NCBI GenBank assembly: GCA_029204225.1 | Contig: CM055107.1 | Coordinates: 21,066,000-21,129,999 of the forward strand | Source: Diphasiastrum complanatum | Taxonomy: Eukaryota; Streptophyta; Lycopodiopsida; Lycopodiales; Lycopodiaceae | Length of the DNA: 64,000 bases | Reading direction: 5' to 3' | Part shown: piece after piece, positions 24,901 to 36,900 of the stretch | How the letters are laid out: each line of letters begins with the position of its first letter | Numbering within the stretch: the first letter of the stretch is position 1 | Made by a program: the position numbers and the translations under genes | The notes under the pieces: model-generated | What the model was told of the DNA's origin: nothing | What the model saw: the letters and a program-made list of their open reading frames with translations, nothing else | Databases searched by the model: none

Positions 24901-27900
24901 CAGCTTGAGCGAGTTTGCTTTCAAAGATTTATTCAGGACGCCCCAAGTAAGTGTCGGTTATTTGATACTTTTGTCTCCCCCACACCATTGTATGTTGCAG
25001 AGGCATGGTGCCCAGGGCTCACCTTAGTTGATTGGGCCAATATCTCACGCCTACAGGTCCTTATGTTATCACAGATGATATGAGCTAAAACCTCTGTCCC
25101 GCACCATATTATCTTAGCAGAGTTCGCAGTTCCACCTCTACACCTCGATGTCATCTTCTGTCTCATCACATATATACAGCGTCTCAAGCTACTTCCCACT
25201 CATGCACAGAGATACCCTCAGGCAACACTCATATCATCTCAGCACCTTCATAGTCTGGGCTATCATTTGTCATGGTTACAGGACTCAATCCTTGGAGATG
25301 GATCATGTGGGGACCCCAGTGCTACCACGCTATTTAGACTCGGGATTATCCCATGGCCTGAGATTCACATTGGGCCAGTTACGAGTCTCATCACATCAGC
25401 TTGAGATTGTTTCCATGGTACCCCACGAGAGGAGCGGATCTGCCAGTTATGTTCTATCCGAGGTGGAGTCAGAGGAGCACTTTTTGTTCAAATGTCCAGT
25501 CTATTACGAGATCAAAGAGAGATACCATTGCCTCTTCCGAGAGGCTCCAGTCACACTGCGGTCCCTTATAGCATATGATGATCCACGATGTGTCGCACTT
25601 ATGATCAGAGAGATGTTTTCACTGCGACAGGACCTACACTAGCCACCTGCTCATCCTGTTGCACAGCTCCAGATCACATCGTTTTTCTCCCACAGGAGAC
25701 CGCGTACGGACCTTAGATCGGATGATAGTGACGACGACGGTGACTCTTTACGACATAGAGACAAAGACGACGTACTACACATACTCATATTGCCCGCAGA
25801 GCCACTACTCAGAGATGACCTTCTTGGCAACGTCAGCAGCATGTATCGAGACCACTAGGCGTTATCCTCAACACATCTTTGACAGCAGCAGTACTTGATG
25901 ACACTGTATCATATTGGCAGCATTAGACATTAGACATATTTTATGTTTATAGCTATAGTTGTAGTACATTGACATTCTTTTCTGTTATGGAGACATTTCA
26001 TACGCTCCCGCTGTACCACACACTTGATATGTATTTTTCTTTCGTATTATATGCCTATTGGCATGGAAAAGACATTAATAAAATCTTTCTTCTCTCTCTC
26101 TCACTCTCTCTCTTTGAAATATTTCATTGCATTGACAAAGTGAAACACCTAATAGAAACAAAAATTTAAAACCAAGAGAGGGGTTTTGGATATTTACTTT
26201 ACATATCCACCATGTACTCCAATTGAGTAGAGAGCAAGTGGTACTTGTCCATTCAGCTGATTATCATTCAAGTATCTGCAGCATAAACTTGTCAATATAT
26301 ATGTCAAGGGTTGGCAACTATTGCTCAAGAAAATGAATTGAACCACGAAAAAAAGCAAGAACAAAGTTGCTTTTATGAGGTAAGAATCATTCTCTAGTCT
26401 CTTTCCCTAGGAGAGTTCTGGACTTCAAGAATATTTCTCATACTGGATTCTTATCAAGAATATAAATATCTCAATCTTGTAATTCATCTTATAGTTAAAG
26501 ATAGAAAGCATACCAATATTATTTTAATATCAGCTTTCTTCAACCACAAAAAATTATGGTTTTAGTCTAGAAACAACATAGATAGCCAAAGTCTTGCTGA
26601 ATTCCAACTTGATTAAGTTATTGTTAAAACATAAACTTATTCGATCTTGATCCAAATCATAGTAGATTTCTAAAAGATAATTCTAATCACTATAAAAGTA
26701 TATTTGATCTTCTTCCCTGCTATCCATGCATATGAATAATTCTCGTATTAATCAATTTCCAGTTCTGCTTCCTGAATTGTTCACAAAAACAATCCCCAGA
26801 GAATTATTCTATTAATTGAAAATAGTTGTACTTCTATACAAATACTACATTGTTTTGAGAAATCTATACAACAGATGGATTTACGAGATAATGATTCCTA
26901 CCACTTCACCTCCCCTTGTTTAAAATCTGCAAAAGTAATCATTTAATGAGAAGAGTGAGACATGGCTTTTGTATCACATTAGCAATCCCCACTATTTAGA
27001 TTACTTGCACCCGTATACTAAGAGTGGCCACCTTTAGGGATAAGCATTTCCATGCTAATAGGTTCCTAATCCAACTTTCAGCTTTTGCCATCACTTTTTT
27101 CATTCAATATTTATGGTTAACCTCATGGTTGCTAAGGATTTTATAAAAAATATCTCTAACCAATTCATTCAAATGAATACTAAATTAGTGATACCTATAT
27201 GGAATTACTCATGAAATGGTATTATGCAAATTTTCTAGGGATTTATAAAAAATTCTTATTGCATGATACAATTCCAAAGCACAACTACTAATTTTGATGT
27301 CCCCTTTCTTCTCCCTTAGAATTTTCGGTCTCTCAAAAATTATCTAAGTTTAGGCAAGGAAAAGTGAAAACCTACAGACATTTAGTCATTTAGATCTTTA
27401 ATAGTAGTTTGAATCACTAGCTACCGGGAATGATTTTTCTAAACTTCCCTGAACTGCTCCAAGTGGATGTGGGAAGAGTCACTTCTCCATTACCCATTGA
27501 TTTTTGTTCTACTCCTTATGTCCACGTCCATTATTGAGGATTAGGAATAGTCCTTGATGTGGATATTCAGCACTCCAGTGTTCGGTTTATTAGTTACACC
27601 TCGATATTCCATTCGAGGCCTTAAATGTGATTAATACCACTGAGAGGGCCCAGGCACTCCAAATATGACTTGTGGGGCAATGTATGGTGTATGACGATTA
27701 TATGCATGCACAGGAGTATGAATAGTAATTGCTTTTGAGTTTAGTAATGGATTAGGGTTCAGGAAGAATATTCATAGGCTCCTGGGGTCTATATATATCT
27801 ACAAAACTCGCCCTACACTTCCAGATTTCAGTCACCAAAGTCCTCTCCTCTCTTATATTCATTTACCGTGGCCTATCGGGAGTTGATCTTCAATTTCTCA

Positions 27901-30900
27901 TTGGTTGAGTGGTTTGGCTCCATAGTCATCCTTTTGGTGTCTTTGAGCCGATCTTTACACTTCTCCCCCGCATACATGTTGGAGACGTGAATTAGGAGAG
28001 GCTAGACTTTCCTTCAATGTAAGCAAAACTTCCGTTTTCTGATATTTGAAGCTATTTCGCTTATTTATCTCGTTGCCACACTTAACAAGTGTTTCAAACA
28101 TATTGTCCTATATTTTGTAGTAATCATGTGTGACTTGGGAATGCAGTAAATTATGATTGATGAATCATGATTCAGATTGTAAGTATCATGATTGACACAT
28201 CATAAAGGTACACTTGGTTATTATTAGAGGATTGTGTGAAAATGCAAAGAATCTCAAAAATAATAAGTTATTCTTGATTCTTAGTTGGAACAAGAAATTA
28301 GAATAGTATTTTGATAAATTCAAAAATCTAATTATCTTTGCTCTATTGTCTATGTTGAGGACCTATGTGTCTCATAGGCAATCTCATTGGAAAGATTACT
28401 TTTCTTGAATGGGGTTGCTTATATTAGTAGAAGACATTTTACTACAGACTATAGTCTAGTTATGCTAACGTACAATCTTTTGACCAAGATCTCGTGGACA
28501 CAATCTATTAAGATTCAAAAGGTTACAGATTTCCTGCATGAGATGTGAGGAATGATGCAATTAACTCATGAGAGTATTTGTATACTCAAAAAAAGGGGTT
28601 AAACTTTATACGAATCATAAAGTATCTCATAGGAATTATAAGATGGCTGATTGGGTATATCTGAAACCTTAAACATTCTAATAATATTCGCACATGGAAA
28701 CATTATAAACTTCTTTAGCTTATTGTTATGTCCATGTCCATTGAATAGGACCGGAATAGTCCTTGACGTGGATACACGGAACTCCAACGAGTCAAGATTA
28801 TTAGTTACACCTGAATATATTCCATTCAAGGCCAATGTTGGTTATAAATAACCTTGTGAGCACCCAGGCACTAGCTTCAAACTTATCTTTTTCCATTGAA
28901 TCTTCTGCATCAAAATCCACTTCTTTCTTGACCTGTACTTTCGCTCCCTCATCAAAAGGTTTAGTGATTTCTTCAGATTGTTCACCTTGACCCATCTCGT
29001 CAAATGCAGCATCCCTAGAAATCACAAGCTTTTGTGCATTTGTATCATACATCCTATATGCCTTGGCCTTCTCATCATATCCAAGGAAAATACACTTGAC
29101 AGCTTTTGCATCCAATTTCTTTCGTTTCTCATCAGGAATATGAGCATAAGCATCACAACCAAATACTCTCAAATGAGAAATATTAGGTTTCTTTCCAGTA
29201 AAAGCTTCATGAGGTGTCTTACCTTCCACAGATTCCGTAGGACACCGATTCAGGATGTGCGTAGCTGTGCTGCAAGCTTCTGCCCAAAAGGTGTTTGGCA
29301 CACCCTTGCTTTTGAGCATTGCCCTGGCCATCTCAACAATGGATCTATTCTTTCGCTCTGCAACTCCGTTTTGCTGCGGTGAATAAGGTGTTGTAGTCTG
29401 CCTCTTGATCCCTTGATCTTTGCAAAAATCAATAAATTTTGTCGAAAAATACTCACCACCTCCATTAGATCTCAAAGTCTTGATTTAACTTCATGTTTGC
29501 TTTTCAACTAATGCCTTGAATTCCCTGAACATAGCAAAAGCGTCTGATTTCTTGCTTATAAAATAAATCCAAATGCATCTGCTATAATCATCAATAAAGG
29601 TAATAAAGTAATAGCAGCCACTAAGAGATCTAGTCTGCATTGGTCCACATAGATCATTGTGGACCAGATCTAGGATGCCACTGGCTCTCCTTGCTCCACT
29701 TTTGGGAAACCTCTCTCTGTGTTGTTTTCCCAAAATGCAACCTTCACAGATTTTTCCTTCAAAAGAAATATCAGGCAATCCAATAACTATATTACCTCTT
29801 TTCAGAATCTGTAAACTTTGAGCACTAATATGACCAAATCGTTGATGCCAAAGATCACTTCGACTATCAACAGTGCTTACCACATAGCTTGAGTAAAAGA
29901 TCTCGCATTCAATTTGTAGAGTCGATTCCTGTTGACTCTATCTCCTGTAGCAATCACTTTGTAGTGATTCTTGATGTCCTTGACGAGACATTTGTCGGTA
30001 TCAAACTCAACCTTGAGTTGTTGATCAATCATCGTCCCAACTGATAGTAAATTGTTGGCTAAACCAGGAACATATTGTACATTGCTTATCCGCTTTATCA
30101 TTCCGCTGGCTAGCTTCACTGGTACCACTCCAAATCCTTTCACAGGTAGCAATTGGCCATCAGCTTGTCCAACTTCATCGCCATTGTGGATTTCCTTGAA
30201 TTCCAAAAACCACTCCTTCCTCGAAGTCATGTGCTTGGACGCTCCACTGTCGATGTACCAGGTATCCTTTGCTTCGTCACTTGTCATTAGCGCCGTAATG
30301 AACAAGTTTGAGCTTTCGCCTGTATCATCTTCATATTGATCATCATCGTATTGATGTTGATCAACATAACTGTCTTCATAATGATCATCATCAAATTGAT
30401 AATGATCAGCATACTTGCCCGCTTGCCATTTCCCTTTTCTTTGTGCTATTTGTTTCTTGAAGCATTCACGCTCCCAATGGCCAGGTTTGTTGCAGTACCT
30501 ACAATTTCCAGGTTTATTTTGCCTGGAATAGCCACGTCCTTGACCTCGGCCTTGATTCTAATTGCCTCAATTTGGGCTATCATTGGCTTGTCCATGAAAT
30601 TGTTGAAATGATCCCCGACTTGAGTTTCCTCCTCTCGATTGATACCTACCATGCCCAAATCTTCCACCTTGTCCTCTCACTGCAAGAGCTTGATCATAGC
30701 CCCTGTTACGATGATTCAAATTCTCTTGACGTTGCTCTTCCTGCAACAGTAATCCACCTAGCTCTTCATAGGTTGGAAGATTCTCCCGTGTGGCAATGCT
30801 TGTCACAAACATCTGATGTGACTCACTCAAGCTGTTCAATGTCAATTGAACGATCTCACGATCCTGTACTCGCTCTCCAACAGCAGCTAGTTGATCACGG

Positions 30901-33900
30901 ATCTCCTTTACCGTCAATAGGTGATCGGCAATAGTTGCACCATCATCCATCCGTAATGTGTGCCGCTTCATCTTCAGGAATAGAACCCGAGATGTGTTTG
31001 TGGTCTCAAACAATGCCTTCAACGTATCCCACGCTTCTTTCGGTCCTTCCGAATCCGAAATGTAGGGAATGATAGCATCTCTTACTGACAAGTTGATGAC
31101 ATTCTGTGCTTTCCGTTTCCTCCTATCAAATGCCCGCTGATCTTCTTCAATCACTGGCCTTGTCTCCTCACCTGCCACGATCTCCCATGGCTCCTTTTCC
31201 ATCAGAATGTTCTTCAATTTGAAAATCCAAACTGCATAGTTGCCGGCTCCTTCCAATTTGCTTGACTCATTGAGAACGCTTTCGCTTAGCATTGCCATAA
31301 CTGCAATTAGATGACTCCGGATTGCAAAAATGATTGCAAAAATGGAAAATTTGATGCAAAATTGACAAATGACGTCTCCGACCACTTTCCAATCCGAGCC
31401 ATGGATTGAAAGTTACGCCAAATTGAAGATTTTGGCCTTAGAATGGCTCACAACTGTCCTTAAGCCTGAAAAATGGCAATTATTGCCAAACTGCCATTTT
31501 TGGAAATTTCCTCCGTCTCGCACAGATCTCCGATTTCGGAAATTTTTATATCAGCGCGTAGCCCTTTGTACCAGCATAGCTCATGTCTAATCAAATCCCA
31601 AAAACAGTCTCTCCAGCTAGGTCAAAACATCACTCTGTTTTCTGCTTATCTGCAAAAAACCACAGTGGACAGAGCCCTTAGAAAGAATGGGCTAGTCCCA
31701 AATACTAGGGGCACCTGTGGGACCCTTCAATCTGAAATAAAATTTGAAGAGGAGATTCTTCAATTGATCTGAGCCGTTGATCTGGGATTCATGGACAGTC
31801 CAGATTGATCTGACTTTTCTTCATTGACACGTGGCAGACAGCTACTCGCGAGCGTTCAGTCTTCAGCGGCTTGAAGACCCTCCAATACACTAAGTTTTAG
31901 AGGCGTTCGGCGCACAGACCTGAGGCAATACAGGCGTTTCAGATTGCTAGTCGTGCGTTTCGGGGCAGGAGACAAGTGTTTCGGGTCACCACGTTGGCGT
32001 TTCGGGCTAATGTAGCGGCGTTTCGGGCACTTGGCTGGCATTTTGGGTCATAGAGCTGGCGTTTCGGGCCGTACTAGAGCCTTCTGGTGAGCAATGCAGA
32101 GACAGAGACAGAGCAGAAAGCCTGTTTCTAAGCAAAAATCATTGTTTCTAAGCCAAATCTTCACCAAAAAATGCGATTTTGAGTGGAAAACCACATTGAG
32201 TTGACTTGTACTTGAGTCTAGCCACTTTAAGAAGTCATCATTATTGAAAATGAAGCTTAAAAAATTTGATTTTCTGTTACAAGGCTACTTCAAGCAAAAA
32301 TGCACAAAAATTTGCAAAAAATTGTTCAAATCTCCACCAAATGAACTAGGAACAGTTCCAAACTGCCAGTAGCAGTATTGCTAAACTTTTGATAGCACAA
32401 AATGTTCCCCACAAGTTGATTGAGCAAGTTTCTGATTGAAACTTCTTGAAAACTTGCACTTTCCACAAAAAATTGGGAAGTACTCAATAGATTTTCAATC
32501 TGTCTGATGCTACCCTGGCCTTTCTGATGCCTCCGGGACTGTATCTTCGTTCCCCACTGATGGTTTTGAGCTCCAAAAACCTGCAAGATGCACCAAGGAA
32601 GGATTTCTTCCAACTTTTGCCTCTCCAAGCTTTCACCTCCTGTGAAGGACTATCTCACCTCAGTACGGAGCCAGTGACAAGCCGAACCCAGTAGTCAGGC
32701 ACTCTGGATCAGAGGAGCTCTGATACCATGTCAATAATATGATGAGCACTACAATCAATCACCATAAGCAATCACCAAGAGAAAGAGGAAGAACATACCA
32801 TCACACTATTACACTAACTGAAAGGGAGTACAATAAACCCTGAATATAGAGAGAGAGAAAACTAGTAGTTGACGATAGACTAGCCTATAGCTGCTTACAG
32901 CTGGTAACAGCTGTCAACAGTAAATCGTAAACAGTAACAAGTTTATCATTGGTTTCTAACACATAACCTACTGTGAAATCAGATGGAAAAATGCCCTACC
33001 CAACCACAACCTACCCGACCACAATTGATCCTAAAAAGCTTACAATTCACTACTACATATGCATTGTAGAAACCCATTGAATTTAGACCAGGAAATGGAA
33101 CTAAATCTATGTCATGAAGACCTATTAAACATAGAAACAGCACTGGAGAGCATCACATCTCAAGAAATTGCTTCTTGCTACAAAGAAAACTCAGAGCCTA
33201 GAACAAGTGGGGAGAAATTCCCCAAGCTTGCAACTTTGTTGCTCACCTTCATCTTTGATCAAAATTTAGAACATTCATTACAAAATTTAGAACATTCATC
33301 TTCGATCAAAATTTAGCCATTAAGCATCCTTTTTCTTCTCTTGGATGTCCGTTTATGGAGCTGACTGGAACCCTGACTTTAAGGACAGGAAATGAGGCAT
33401 TCACCAACATACCACTTATTCGGGGACCAGACACTAACCATAATTGTCTAGAGACTTATTAACTACCTTCTATGTAACTATTTAGCTTCCGATTCCCACA
33501 ATAATGTCTATTGTTTGAAGCCTACAACATGTATTTCCACATATAAAAGGGAGATAATTTCATGTTCAACACGGCGGCCTTTGAAGTGTCTTTGATGGTG
33601 TACCTACATGTTCCACACCAACAAAGCGCTAGACAACCACAGGGCATTCATGAAAATGCTCTATAACATGAATAAAATCTAAGACATTCTGGAAAAGCAA
33701 AGCTAGTTTGAAATTTGAATCCTACAAAAATGTCAGGCTTCAAAGCATGTCGACTCTATAGATAACGGTAGCAAATTGTCATGTCAACTAAGAGCAGTAA
33801 CATCTCCATTGACAACATGAAAAAAAGGACCATATGGGGAATAACATACACATGTACAAGTTGTGGTGCACCAAGGCTCTCGGGAACATTGCCTGTAAGC

Positions 33901-36900
33901 TGATTGAATGACAAGTCACTGCAACAACAGCCTCACAACTATCAGAAAAAGTAAGATCAATTGCTGGTAACGATCAAAATACAAAGCACCATTTGTGTTG
34001 ATTTTCATCTTACTGATACAACTGAGAAATAAATGACAGAATGTTCATCTCCTGAACAAGGTCTACGAGGTTATAATGACCATTTAGAAATGTGCAATCA
34101 TCACAAATAGCTGAATCTATGACACACCAGGGCATTCTTTGCATCGGCCTATGCTATATGTCCCAGAACAATAAGGCATGGCCAAACGAGTTCAAGCAGC
34201 TCATTCAGCTTCAACCTTTTAGAGCTCTTTAAAAAAATTGTCAGAGCAAGTTCATACATTCACCTAAAAGGTTTCTTGTAATCTAACAAAGCATAAAAGA
34301 AACAAACATTCAATGCTCAAACAATATCAACAACAAAAGGGATACGACAGGTCTGAAGTAGCCTTTGATATGAAATTGGTAAAGAACCCAAGAACATGAC
34401 TTGAATGTTGAAATGTCAATGTTCAATATAGATCATATTCATAAAGAAAACAAGGACTTGCTGCCTTTTCTGCTTATATTCCATCAATAAAGTATCAAAA
34501 AACCAACTAAATATTATATAAAATGGACTAGACGCTACTTCACTCCACGTAGTCGTCCATAAGTAGCAAAAGTCACCTCCCTAACACAACTTCAAGTTTA
34601 TACAGAGAGATCTGCTATATTTCTCTTACTTTCCATTTGAGAGGGAGGGAGTCAGTGGCACCTGCCCCAGTATGAACACTACATAGCACTATATTCTTTC
34701 TTTCTTTTCTTCACGAATATGACAGTGAAGAGAATACCTTTGTGAGAGGGGAAAGTTACAACGATCTCATTTGCATTACTAAAGCTACAGGCCCATGTTC
34801 TGATTTTTCAGGACACTTACTAATATTTGAGCCCTTATGTTAAAACTTGGGCTGCATTCTTATTTTTCATTTATACCATATGGTCTCAGTGCCAGGAAAT
34901 AGTCATGTACCAATTCACATAAATTATTGTCATTTGGCCATTCAGGCCCTAACGTAGCAAACTCACAGACGCGTTGGTAGGGCCAACCCTACCTTTCTGG
35001 AGCCTCCAGCAGTTATAAGTAGACGTATCTCCTCATTAACATATGATTTATTGAAAGTAGCCACCAGTTCTTGGTTAGTTATTATTCGTCTTCTTTTCCA
35101 GCTTATCAGTTTCCAATTTAGGTTGGGCAGCATAAAGTGAGTTCAGCTATAAATTTGATATTCCCAGCAGATTCCATACCTCATATTGCAGTCTTTTCTT
35201 CAGTATTTCCAGAATTCTTGTGGTGCCTTCATCATAAGGGTATATTCTCCACCTAGCCTAGCAAAGCTCACTGGTCTTGAAGAAAACATTATTTCAAGCT
35301 ACATTGCAGCGGATCGGGTTCCACTGCAACAGCGATCCGGAACGCGTGCTCCGGATCGCCATCGTTCCAGACAGCAGAACGCTGTCCGGATCGCTTTATT
35401 TATTTTTAGCTGATTTTCTTCATAAAAGTCCAAACAAAACCACTAAATGGCTTAACAGGAGCAGAAAAAAAATTTCATTCTGTCCAAAGAATTTCACACA
35501 CCAATAATTTCTTTTTTGGAAAAAAATTTAGTGCATGTTTCGGGAAACCCTAATGGGATTTCCCGGATTGCGTTCCGGATCGGAACGTGCAACTTTGATT
35601 TCAAGAAAGAAAGTCAAAATTCTTACAGTGGTAGAAGATGGCATGTGAGCCTTAATACTGCTGCCATTAACTACCATTGACTCCATTAATATGATTATCA
35701 GACTCCATTTATCGGATTTTCCATCGCTAGTACTCTTTGCGGTAGAACAAAGTTCAACAAACAAAGAAATAAGTGTGCAGTTTTTTTTACACGAGGTGTT
35801 CAAAAGTATTTCTCTACCATGAGTAATTAGATGTGAAGATGGTATGTAGCCACAACAATAAAAAGATACAAGGAAGAATGAATGGAAAATGCCTTTCAAT
35901 ATTATTCATCCCAAGTGACAGAAAGAATGGTTGTTATCTTCAGGCTGAAGAGTTCATGAGCATTGGCACATGACAAATTTCAAGCTTCAGTGAGCCGGTT
36001 GAAACATTCTTCAAGTGTAAGGATGATCTCAATTCTCTGTCATGAGCATCTCAAGAAGAGTGCCTTCTAGATATGTGTGAACGAGAACCATAAAAAATTA
36101 GTCTGCCTCTTTATTTACTGACAAGTGTTCCTAGTAGCTACACAGTCATCAGAAGTACAAGACACAAACTGTTAAAAAGCCATGCTTCTTCAATCTACTT
36201 ACACACTTTGGAGGTTCCCCTTTCCAAGCCCAGAAGGGATGCTTCCTTGAAGGCTGTTATCACTCAGATTTCTGCATCACAAACAGAATAATCAGAAGCA
36301 GAAAAACAACTACCAGAACCTATTTTCACAAACAAGTAGCGTTTTATGTCATCTGGGCTTCTAATCCTTTATCTCTTGAAGATTTGAACAAACAAAAAGG
36401 TAAAAATGCTGATAACTTGTGTTGATTCTAATAGATTAACCTGGTAAACTTTTATGCACTGGAAGAGTATAGGTGCGCTGATTGGAGAACATGCTCCTCA
36501 GCCCAAAATTTGGAGAATACAACAATTACACAAAAATATAAAAAGGAAAGGTAACAGAATGATCTGCTCATCCACCTATCACAAAAAGGCACCCTCTCCC
36601 AGCAGCTTCTGGCCACGAGTGGGCCATTTGACTATGCATATAGAGGGTTAGAACTACTAAATGAAACTCGTAGGGGATCTTGTTCATAGTTACAACTAGA
36701 TTCAAATTGAATAGATTCAAAGAATTAAAAGAAAAATTGAATCGTTGGAATGAGCAACGTATCAATATATTAAAATTTGTGTAAAATAGCAAGGATCATT
36801 TGTTTTTTGCAAAAATTTGCCATCAGGTATCTTATCGCACAAACTTGGCATAGCAAATGAATTCACTTTTTTCTGTTGCATTTTACATGTGCAAAGAGTA

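Larger units (their letters stand above)
28873..32961 (-). mobile_element. Copia-2: LTR, gag, protease and integrase; RT and 3' LTR missing
   Basis: In minus order: 5' LTR (32,961-32,729), primer-binding site (32,728-32,717), a leader of about 1.3 kb, gag (31,297 or 31,385 to 30,567), zinc knuckle, protease (30,305-29,877) and integrase (29,883-28,873). The reading is far cleaner than the other Copia copies here, with only a few stops and frameshifts. The element stops within the linker after integrase; reverse transcriptase, RNase H, purine tract and 3' LTR are absent. It sits in sense orientation in the receptor-gene intron. Confidence 0.88.
32962..36202. other. intron sequence around LRR 3 exon
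   Basis: Introns on both sides of the exon at 33,850-33,918. Apart from a repeat with GATCCGG hairpins (35,300-35,600) nothing is recognised. An imperfect duplication of AATTTAGAACATTCAT occurs at 33,263-33,302. Confidence 0.5.

Noticed and set aside
25148-25642. Open frame of 164 codons on the plus strand as a separate gene
   Set aside because: Its C-terminal part is the cysteine/histidine end of the LINE polyprotein; the first part is frameshifted LINE sequence.
32717-32728. Conserved TGGTATCAGAGC motifs as possible tRNA gene pieces
   Set aside because: They are 12-base primer-binding sites next to LTR ends at 32.7, 43.98 and 54.19 kb. No cloverleaf or internal promoter boxes accompany them.
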